NCBI GenBank assembly: GCA_035565975.1
Contig: DATMRT010000045.1
Coordinates: forward strand, 1-64,000
Origin: Ga0077530 sp035565975
GTDB taxonomy: Bacteria > Pseudomonadota > Alphaproteobacteria > Rhizobiales > Hyphomicrobiaceae
Length of the DNA: 64,000 bases
Direction of reading: 5' to 3'
In this document: positions 57,471-64,000 of the stretch, piece by piece
How positions within the stretch are numbered: the first letter of the stretch is position 1
Layout of the letters: each line of letters opens with the position of its first letter
Made by a program: the position numbers and the translations under genes
Notes under the pieces: model-generated
The model's database searches: none
What the model saw: the letters and a program-made list of their open reading frames with translations, nothing else
Told to the model about the DNA's origin: nothing

Positions 57471-58847
57471 ATGCTCAATGAGGCCCGGCTTCGCGAGCTT
57501 GCCAGGGATGCCGTAGAAAGAGGCGGCATGGCCATGAAGCCAAGGCGTGAGAGAGGCCTCTGGAGCTTTCTGACGTGGTCGTTCTTCCTCGCCCAGCTTG
57601 CGGCGGGCAATGCATTTGCTGGCGGTGCTGCACAAGCAGCCAACAACGCCGCGGATCTTGATCACCCCGAAGGTTCTTCCCAAAGCGCAGCGACCGGACC
57701 TGGCCTCCTCGGGAGGCCTGATTTCCTGATGGGAGGCTCGGCGGAGCCACAATCGGCTGACGCCTCAAGCGCTACAGCGCCAGTCCAGACGGGGCCCATC
57801 CACGCCGCGGAGAAGACGGGCGGCATCGAACAGCTCGACGTGACGAGCGATGCCGGCCTCGTCATGCAATCCGACATGCTGTCCGGCTCCACGGCGTTCG
57901 TGAGCATCGCACCCGCTGCGGAAGGTGACGGTGGTGCAATCGCGGCCGAGGTGCCGGCTGGCGTGGAAACAGCCATAGACCTGCCCCAGGTCGACGGTGT
58001 GCCGCCCCTGCTCTCCGATTTGCTGTCACCGGTGGTCTCCGATGTGCTGCCGCCAGTGCTCGAAACGATCGACAATCTCGTCGATAACCTCGGCTCGACG
58101 TTGGATGATCTCTTCGTACCCGTCGTCGGGACCGTCGATGATCTCGCCGAAGCGCTCGGGCCGACACTCGATCTGGCTCTCTCGCCTGTCGAGGCGATTG
58201 CGGACAACATTGTTGGCGGGCTCGAGCAAACGCTCGATCCGGTGCTGACCACTGTTGCCGGCGTGACGGAAAGTGTCGGCGATATCCTCGAACCGGTCGG
58301 CGGCGTCGCGGGAGAGCTGATCGCGCTGGCAGACCCCGTTCTCGATACCGTCGCGCCTCTCATCACGCCGGTCTCGCATATCGTCGCAGCGGCCGAGCCG
58401 CTTCTCGATCCTGTGCTCGACGTCGCAGCTCCCGCAGTCGATCTCGTCGAACCGGTCGTCGAGCCCTTGCTGCAGCCGCTGGCTCCGGCCCTGGCTCCAG
58501 TGCTCGAGATCCTGCCGTTGAACGCAGCCACTGGCGACCTCCTCGATGGCCTTACCGGCGGCGGCGAGACCGATGCGGTCGGATCACCCGGCGGGATTGC
58601 GCTCGCCGTCGAGACAGAGGCGGGCGCTTACGACCTGATGGAGGCGGGCGCGTACACGGAGCTCGGCATCACGCTGCACGAGACGCCGCTTGATACCGCG
58701 GAAGCTGCCGGCGACCTCATCGGCAATGTGGCCGCGCCGATCAGCGATCTGCTCGATAGCGACCATGACGGCAACAACTTGCCGGGTTTGCTCGGTCACC
58801 TTCAGCATGAAGTTGCCCTGCGGGGCCTCGGAGAAGGACTGATCTGA
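57471..58847 (+). CDS. Unrecognised Leu/Pro/Asp-repeat protein, candidate secreted protein
   Basis: Not recognised. A 458-residue protein. Residues 1-55 contain a basic stretch (MKPRRERGLWSF) and a hydrophobic segment (LTWSFFLAQLAAGNAFAGGA), a signal-like N-terminus. Residues about 168-350 consist of degenerate short repeats such as LDPVLTTV, ADPVLDTVAP, LDPVLDVAAP and VEPVVEPL, forming predicted amphipathic helices with regular Pro. The C-terminus has LLDSDHDGNNLPG, a DxDxDG calcium-loop-like motif. ATG 57471 is fixed by GGAGG at 57460-57464 and the hairpin around it. The stop overlaps the secretion ATPase start, indicating a common operon. It may be the exported substrate or a cell-envelope protein of the system. 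Confidence 0.72.
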   Translation: MLNEARLRELARDAVERGGMAMKPRRERGLWSFLTWSFFLAQLAAGNAFAGGAAQAANNAADLDHPEGSSQSAATGPGLLGRPDFLMGGSAEPQSADASSATAPVQTGPIHAAEKTGGIEQLDVTSDAGLVMQSDMLSGSTAFVSIAPAAEGDGGAIAAEVPAGVETAIDLPQVDGVPPLLSDLLSPVVSDVLPPVLETIDNLVDNLGSTLDDLFVPVVGTVDDLAEALGPTLDLALSPVEAIADNIVGGLEQTLDPVLTTVAGVTESVGDILEPVGGVAGELIALADPVLDTVAPLITPVSHIVAAAEPLLDPVLDVAAPAVDLVEPVVEPLLQPLAPALAPVLEILPLNAATGDLLDGLTGGGETDAVGSPGGIALAVETEAGAYDLMEAGAYTELGITLHETPLDTAEAAGDLIGNVAAPISDLLDSDHDGNNLPGLLGHLQHEVALRGLGEGLI

Positions 58848-60793
58848 TGGCACGCGGGGGGGCATCGAACACTGGCTCCGTGCCAGAAGCGGACACGCGC
58901 CGGGGCCCTGTCGTGCCGGCACTCGCGAGCTTGCGCGAGAAGCTCACAAGCGCAACAGAGCCGGACCTCAAGCCACGCGAATGGCACTTGCCAGCATGGT
59001 TCGTCTGGCCGGCCTGGCTCGACCGCCTGCCTTTCCTTCACAAGGCTGAGGGGGAGGCCGAGAACGGCTCCGACAGCGGTCCGGATCCGCTGTCACACTG
59101 GCGCGAGATTGCGCGGAGCAATCTCGTCGCCGTCGGCATCTTCTCGGTATTCGTCAATCTTCTGATGCTGACGATGCCGATCTATCTCTTCCAGATCTCC
59201 GATCGCGTGCTCACGAGCCACAGCCTCGACACGCTGCTCATGCTGTCATTGGTCGTCATCGGCCTCATTGCCGTGCTGACGCTCCTCGATACGCTGCGCC
59301 GGCAGGTGCTGAGCCGCCTCGCCACGAGAATGGAGACGATCCTCGGCGGCCCGATCATTGCGAGCATCATAGGGCAGGCGCCAGCGACCGACGGCGGCAA
59401 TGTCCAGCCCCTGCGCAATCTGCATCAGGTCCGCAGCTTCCTCTCCGGCCCGACCATGCTCGTGTTGTTCGACGCCCCCATGGCGCCGCTGTACTTCGCG
59501 GCGATATTCCTGATCCACCCCGAGCTCGGCTATCTCGTCCTCATCGCCGGCCTGATGCTGATCGCGATCGCGGTTCTCAACCAGCGCGCGACCTCGGCGC
59601 CGCTCGGGCAAGCCGGAACCTACGGCGCGAAGGCCGAAGCGCAGGCCGAGTCGCTCGCGCGCAATGCGCAGGTCGTGAATGCCATGGGCATGCTGAACGA
59701 GAGCGTCGCTCAGTGGGGCCGGGAACAGGCTATGGCGCTCACCATGCAGTCCGATGCCCAAGATCGCAGCGTGTGGATCAGCGGTCTGTCGCGCTTCGTG
59801 CGGCTCATCACGCAGATCGCCATCCTCGGCTGGGGCGCCTATCTCGCGCTCAGCGGACAGCTCACAGGCGGCATGATGATCGCCGCGTCGATCATCGCCG
59901 GCCGCGCCCTGCAGCCGCTCGAAGGCATGATCGAGGGCTGGCGGAGCGTGTTGCACGCCTGGACGGCCTACGGCCGCATGTGCGCCGCGGTGCAGGCTCT
60001 GAGGAGCGAGCCGCCGCGCCTGAAGCTGCCGAAGCCGAAGGGCCATCTCATCGCGGACAAGCTGCTTTATCTGCCGGCCGGCAGCAAGGAGCCGATCCTG
60101 AATGGCGTCAGCTTCGAGCTCAGACCGGGCGAGGCGCTGGCGATCGTCGGGCCTTCGGGCTCCGGCAAGTCGACGCTCGCGCGCATGCTCGTCGGCTGCC
60201 TGCACCCGACCGCCGGCAAGATCCGGCTCGACGCGACGGAGCTGCGCAACTGGGATCGCCGGCAGTTCGGCGAGTTCACCGGCTATCTGCCGCAGGAGGT
60301 GGAGCTCTTTCCCGGCACCATCCGCGAGAACGTCTGCCGGATGCGCGGTGATCTCCCCGACGAGACGGTCTATCGCGCGGCCCAGCTCACGAGCGTGCAC
60401 GAGATGATCTGCCACCTGCCGAGTGGCTACGAGACCGTTCTCGAGCGCAGCGGTGCGCCGCTATCCGGCGGACAGAAGCAGCGCATCGCGCTTGCCCGCG
60501 CCTTCTTCGGCGACCCCGCGCTCGTCGTCCTCGACGAGCCGAACTCCAACCTCGACGCAATCGGCGAGCAGGCCCTGACCGAAGCCATCCAGCGCGCCAA
60601 GCAGAACGCCATCACGGTCGTCGTGGTCACGCAGCGTCCGGCCCTCCTCAACATCGTCGACAAGGTGCTGATTCTGCGCGCCGGCCGCGTGGATGCGTTC
60701 GGCACGCCGCAGGATGTCCTGCGCCGGCTTTACGCGGCCAAGGCGACTGCGGCGCCAGCCGCTGCCGCAGCGCCGGCCGACGCTGCGGAATAG
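58847..60793 (+). CDS. Type I secretion ABC transporter/permease (PrtD type)
   Basis: A 648-residue protein. An unusual polar N-terminus of about 75 residues precedes a six-helix membrane domain (about 90-370: SVFVNLLMLTMPIYLFQISD, SHSLDTLLMLSLVVIGLIAV). The ATPase domain has Walker A GPSGSGKSTLARMLVG, signature PLSGGQKQRIALARAFFGD and Walker B LVVLDEPNSNLD. No C39 peptidase domain is present, as in PrtD-type exporters of substrates with uncleaved C-terminal signals. It forms the inner-membrane channel with the adaptor encoded next. The ATG overlaps the repeat-protein stop by one base. Confidence 0.93.
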   Translation: MARGGASNTGSVPEADTRRGPVVPALASLREKLTSATEPDLKPREWHLPAWFVWPAWLDRLPFLHKAEGEAENGSDSGPDPLSHWREIARSNLVAVGIFSVFVNLLMLTMPIYLFQISDRVLTSHSLDTLLMLSLVVIGLIAVLTLLDTLRRQVLSRLATRMETILGGPIIASIIGQAPATDGGNVQPLRNLHQVRSFLSGPTMLVLFDAPMAPLYFAAIFLIHPELGYLVLIAGLMLIAIAVLNQRATSAPLGQAGTYGAKAEAQAESLARNAQVVNAMGMLNESVAQWGREQAMALTMQSDAQDRSVWISGLSRFVRLITQIAILGWGAYLALSGQLTGGMMIAASIIAGRALQPLEGMIEGWRSVLHAWTAYGRMCAAVQALRSEPPRLKLPKPKGHLIADKLLYLPAGSKEPILNGVSFELRPGEALAIVGPSGSGKSTLARMLVGCLHPTAGKIRLDATELRNWDRRQFGEFTGYLPQEVELFPGTIRENVCRMRGDLPDETVYRAAQLTSVHEMICHLPSGYETVLERSGAPLSGGQKQRIALARAFFGDPALVVLDEPNSNLDAIGEQALTEAIQRAKQNAITVVVVTQRPALLNIVDKVLILRAGRVDAFGTPQDVLRRLYAAKATAAPAAAAAPADAAE

Positions 60794-60812
60794 GGGGAGC
60801 GGAGGGGAAGCC

Positions 60813-62162
60813 ATGAGCAACTATCCGAGCATCAACCAATGGCACAAGGGCGTGCCAACCGACAGCCGCGGTCCGATCCGTGTGGGCGTGGCCATCCTCG
60901 TGCTTTGCCTCGGCGGCTTCAGTGTCTGGGCCTCTGTGGCGCCGCTCGAAGGTGCCGTGGTGGTCTCGGGCACCTTTGTCGCGACCGGGCAGAACAAGCA
61001 GGTGCAGCATCTCGAAGGCGGCATCGTGCGCGAGGTGCTCATACGAGAGGGCCAACACGTCGAGGCCAATCAGCCCCTCATCCGGCTCGACCCGACCGCA
61101 GCGGAAGCGCGCTTGCGCCGCCTCGTCCTGCGGCGGCACCGTCTCGTCATTCTGAAAGCGCGTCTCGAGGCCGAGGCCAAGGGCGAGACGCACTTCCCGC
61201 GCCCCGCCGACGCTGACTTTGCCGAGGGCGGAGAAGAGGTCGCCGCGATCTACAAGAGCCAGCTCATCGAGCTCGAGGCGCGGCGCGCCAAGATCACCGA
61301 CGAGGAAGCCGTCCTGAGACGCGAGATCGCGGGCCTGCAGGAGAGCATCGGCGGCTACAAGGCGCAGGCGCAGGCCACGCAGGAGCGCATGGCGCTCTTC
61401 TCCCAGGAGCTCAAGGACAAGTCCGAGCTGCTCGAGCGCCAGCTCGTGCGCCGGACCGAGATCCTTGCGCTCCGCCGCGCGGAGGCCGGCCTCGCCGGTG
61501 AGCTTGCGAGCCTGCAGGCGCGGGCGGCTGACGCGCGCGAACGCGTGTCGCGCGCCGAGCAGCAGATCGCGCAGCTGCGATCGGCGGCACTCCAGAAATC
61601 GCTCGAGGATCTGCGCGCGACCGAGACCGAGCTCGACGACGTCCGCGAGCAGATCCGCGCCGCCCGTGATGTCATGGACCGCATCGAGATCCGCGCGCCG
61701 GTGGCCGGCATCGTCGTACGGCTGTTGCACAACACGACGGGGGGCGTCGTTGCGGCGGGCGCCGTCGTGCTCGAGCTGCTGCCCCTCAACGACGAGCTTG
61801 TCATCGAGGCGCGCCTCAATCCCAAAGAGGTGGTCCACGTCAAGGAAGGGCTGAGCGCCATGGTCCGGCTGAGCGCGCTCAACCAGCGCCTGACGCCGAT
61901 GATCGAGGGAAAGGTCGTCTATCTCTCCGCCGACACGGTTTCCCAGCGCGAATCCTTCACCGCGAAAGAGCCCACCCGTAGCGACACCTTCGTCGTGCGC
62001 GTCCGGCTCGACGAGCAAAGCGCGCGCAGCAAGATCGAGAACTTCAGGCCCACACCCGGCATGCCGGCCGACGTTTTCATCAAGACGGACGAGCGCACAT
62101 TCCTCGAGTACATCATGAAACCGCTGTCCGACACGTTCGTCCGTGCCTTCAGGGAGCATTAG
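60813..62162 (+). CDS. HlyD-family type I secretion adaptor (membrane fusion protein)
   Basis: A 449-residue adaptor: one N-terminal membrane helix (VGVAILVLCLGGFSVWASVA), first lipoyl half (VSGTFVATGQNKQVQHLEGG then IVREVLIREGQHV), a long coiled coil (about 95-290, many Glu/Arg/Ala heptads) and the second half (DRIEIRAPVAGIVV). The C-terminal domain ends near GMPADVFIKTDERTFLEYIM, the PrtE/HlyD signature. ATG 60813 follows GGAGGGG. It links the ATPase to an outer-membrane TolC protein, which is not encoded in the window. Confidence 0.93.
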   Translation: MSNYPSINQWHKGVPTDSRGPIRVGVAILVLCLGGFSVWASVAPLEGAVVVSGTFVATGQNKQVQHLEGGIVREVLIREGQHVEANQPLIRLDPTAAEARLRRLVLRRHRLVILKARLEAEAKGETHFPRPADADFAEGGEEVAAIYKSQLIELEARRAKITDEEAVLRREIAGLQESIGGYKAQAQATQERMALFSQELKDKSELLERQLVRRTEILALRRAEAGLAGELASLQARAADARERVSRAEQQIAQLRSAALQKSLEDLRATETELDDVREQIRAARDVMDRIEIRAPVAGIVVRLLHNTTGGVVAAGAVVLELLPLNDELVIEARLNPKEVVHVKEGLSAMVRLSALNQRLTPMIEGKVVYLSADTVSQRESFTAKEPTRSDTFVVRVRLDEQSARSKIENFRPTPGMPADVFIKTDERTFLEYIMKPLSDTFVRAFREH

Positions 62163-62183
62163 CGGTGGGCGTATCGTTGCCGG

Positions 62184-64000
62184 TCACTCGGCAGCGGTGC
62201 GCACCGGCTCAGGATTATCCGATGTGTCGGATGCTTCCTCGGTGGGAACGGCCTCGCGACGCCCCGCGCCAAGCTTCGTGCCGATCTGCTCGAGCAGCAG
62301 GTAGACCGCCGGCGTGATGTAGAGCGTCAGAAGCTGGGAGACCGCGAGCCCGCCGACCACCGCGAGGCCGAGAGGTTGGCGCAGCTCCGCGCCGGCTCCC
62401 CAGCCGACCGCGATCGGCAGCACGCCGAACAGCGCCGCCATGGTGGTCATCATGATCGGGCGGAAGCGCAGAAGGCAGGCCTCGCGGATCGCCTCCCGCG
62501 GCTCCATCCCGCGAGATCGCGCCTCGATGGCGAAGTCGATCATCATGATCGCGTTCTTCTTCACGATGCCGATGAGCAGGATGATGCCGATCATGGCGAT
62601 GATCGTCAGCTCGACGTCGAAGAGAATGAGCGTGAGGAGCGCTCCGAGGCTCGCCGAAGGCAGCCCAGAGAGGATCGTGATGGGATGCACATAGCTTTCA
62701 TACAGAATGCCGAGCACGATGTAGATCGTCAGCACCGCCGCGAGGATGAGCATCGGCTGGTCGCGGAAGCTGTCCTGAAAGACCTGGGCCGTGCCGGCGA
62801 ACTGGCCATGGACACTCGCCGGCATGTTGACATCGCGCTCGACCTCGACCATGCGCGCGACGGCTTCGCCGAGCGTGAAGCCCGGTGCGAGATTGAATGT
62901 CACGGTCACCGCAGGAAGCTGGCTCTGGCGCGCGACGGCGATCGGGCCCGAGCCGAGCGTCACCCGGGCAAGTGCATCAAAACGCACGAGCTGACCGCTC
63001 GATGCGCGGAGATAGACCCGGTTGAGAACGCTCGGGTCGAGCTGGTAGGCCTTGCTGGCCTCCACGATCACCGAATAGTCGTTCGCCGCCGTGTAGACGG
63101 TCGCAATCTGACGCGTGCCGAACGTCGAGTAGAGCGTCGATCGCAGCGTATCCATTGTTACGCCATAGCGAGCCAGCGCATCGCGATCGACATCGATCGA
63201 CACCTGACGCGCGCCGAGATCGAGGTCGGTTGTCACGTCCGCGAACCCCGGCGTCACCTTCAGGCGTTCCGCCAGTCGCCCCGCTCCTTCGTAGAGGGCG
63301 TCCCGATCGACGCCGCTCAAGGTGTACTGGTAGGTCGAAGCGCCGCTGCGAGCACCGATCCTCAAATTCTGCAGCGGAACCGGGAAGGCGCGAATGCCGA
63401 CGACAGCGGCGAGCTTGCGGCGCAGGCGGTGCTGCACCTCGGTTATGGTCGCGCGCCCCTCCCGCTCGTGCCGTGGCTTGAGCTGGACGAAGATCGAGCC
63501 GCGATTGATCGTCGGATTGAAGCTCGTCCGGGCCACATTCGAGTTTATGTAGAGCACGTCGGGGTCAGTCCGCACCGCGTCGGCAACCCGGCGCTGCCGC
63601 TCGAGCATGGCGGGAAAGCCGATGTCGGGCTGCGCCTCCGTGCGCACGATGATGATGCTGGTGTCCTCGGTCGGCATGAATCCCTTCTTGACCGTGGAGA
63701 ACGCCCAGACCGTCGCCACCATCGTGCAGGCCGTGAGCAGCAGCATGAGCCCGCGATGGCGGAGCGACCAGTCGAGCGAGCGGCGATAGCCGTTGGCCAT
63801 CGCCGCATAGCCGGCCTCGAATGCGCGAGAAAGGAGATTGGCCTTGTCCTGATGAACGTCCTTGCTGCTCAGCATGCGCGAGCACAGCATGGGCGTCAGC
63901 GTCAGCGCGATGAAGCCTGAGAACGCGATGGCCAAGCTGATCGTCACCGCGAACGAGAAGAAGAAGCGGCCGACAACGCCGCCCATGAGCAGGATCGGGA
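62184..64000 (-). CDS. RND efflux pump inner-membrane transporter, C-terminal part (partial)
   Basis: The gene continues past the right edge; over 600 C-terminal residues are seen. FSGFIALTLTPMLCSRML, EDTSIIIVRTEAQPDIGFPA, GVTMDTLRSTLYSTFGTRQI, FYESYVHPITILSGLPSAS-like text and IVKKNAIMMIDFAIEARSRG identify an HAE1/AcrB-family RND protein of the MdtB/MdtC type. Each protomer has twelve helices and exports drugs or other amphiphiles with proton motive force. Codons before the first in-window ATG (63986) still read as family sequence (PILLMGGVVGRF), so that Met is internal. It is convergent with the secretion adaptor. Confidence 0.92.
   Translation of the reverse strand, partial: PILLMGGVVGRFFFSFAVTISLAIAFSGFIALTLTPMLCSRMLSSKDVHQDKANLLSRAFEAGYAAMANGYRRSLDWSLRHRGLMLLLTACTMVATVWAFSTVKKGFMPTEDTSIIIVRTEAQPDIGFPAMLERQRRVADAVRTDPDVLYINSNVARTSFNPTINRGSIFVQLKPRHEREGRATITEVQHRLRRKLAAVVGIRAFPVPLQNLRIGARSGASTYQYTLSGVDRDALYEGAGRLAERLKVTPGFADVTTDLDLGARQVSIDVDRDALARYGVTMDTLRSTLYSTFGTRQIATVYTAANDYSVIVEASKAYQLDPSVLNRVYLRASSGQLVRFDALARVTLGSGPIAVARQSQLPAVTVTFNLAPGFTLGEAVARMVEVERDVNMPASVHGQFAGTAQVFQDSFRDQPMLILAAVLTIYIVLGILYESYVHPITILSGLPSASLGALLTLILFDVELTIIAMIGIILLIGIVKKNAIMMIDFAIEARSRGMEPREAIREACLLRFRPIMMTTMAALFGVLPIAVGWGAGAELRQPLGLAVVGGLAVSQLLTLYITPAVYLLLEQIGTKLGAGRREAVPTEEASDTSDNPEPVRTAAE

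Noticed and set aside
60648..62159. 500-residue open frame opposite the HlyD adaptor
   Set aside because: Antisense shadow of a well-supported adaptor with conserved lipoyl and C-terminal motifs.
1..64000. tRNA or rRNA genes
   Set aside because: No tRNA cloverleaf or rRNA signature was recognised in the intergenic regions read by eye. A dedicated scan such as tRNAscan-SE would be decisive.

Overview
The window looks like chromosomal DNA of an alphaproteobacterium of the order Hyphomicrobiales (rhizobial or Xanthobacteraceae-like). The evidence is a high GC content, a fused MrpA/B antiporter subunit, many ABC uptake systems, a Ku/LigD end-joining set, a haem-uptake hmuTUV operon, a VjbR/TraR-type LuxR protein and a PrtD-type type I secretion pair. 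No rRNA, tRNA or CRISPR array was seen. The species is not determinable from sequence alone.

Layout. 1-3000 is an accessory segment, visibly less GC-rich than the rest. It holds an orphan HigA-type antitoxin, a zinc-ribbon repeat protein, a stand-alone Cas2-like protein, many palindromes and a diverged ~100-bp direct repeat (70-167 and 2293-2400). 3.1-13.3 kb carries a UspA remnant, a PtsN-like EIIA, a complete mrpA(B)CDEFG Na+/H+ antiporter operon, a GH15 glucoamylase-like enzyme and an SDR dehydrogenase. 13.5-19.4 kb has a Crp-type regulator divergent from a branched-chain-amino-acid/amide ABC operon in which LivM and LivG are one polypeptide. 19.5-24.1 kb has a HAD phosphatase divergent from phnD-phnC-phnE-phnE.

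24.1-40.3 kb is a divergent catabolic region centred on an IclR regulator with two operator-like palindromes. Leftward run a cysteine hydrolase, a second livKHMGF set, an amidase and a molybdopterin oxidoreductase. Rightward run iclR, an acyl-CoA synthetase, an SsuABC-like transporter and an FMN monooxygenase. The gene set suggests uptake and breakdown of an amide- or N/S-containing organic compound. 40.3-48.6 kb is metal uptake: a ferric-type ABC system with two tandem binding proteins and a fused permease, divergent from hmuTUV. 48.6-52.2 kb encodes non-homologous end joining with the ligase domain separated from LigD. 52.3-54.9 kb encodes a two-subunit molybdenum hydroxylase.

55.0-62.2 kb is the most intriguing stretch. 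A LuxR-type regulator has a near-consensus lux box just downstream, in front of an unrecognised 180-aa gene. Divergently there are two unrecognised proteins, one very acidic and one Leu/Pro/Asp-repeat, followed directly by a type I secretion ATPase and adaptor. The second unrecognised gene has its Shine-Dalgarno inside a perfect 10-bp hairpin. The window ends inside an RND efflux pump gene.
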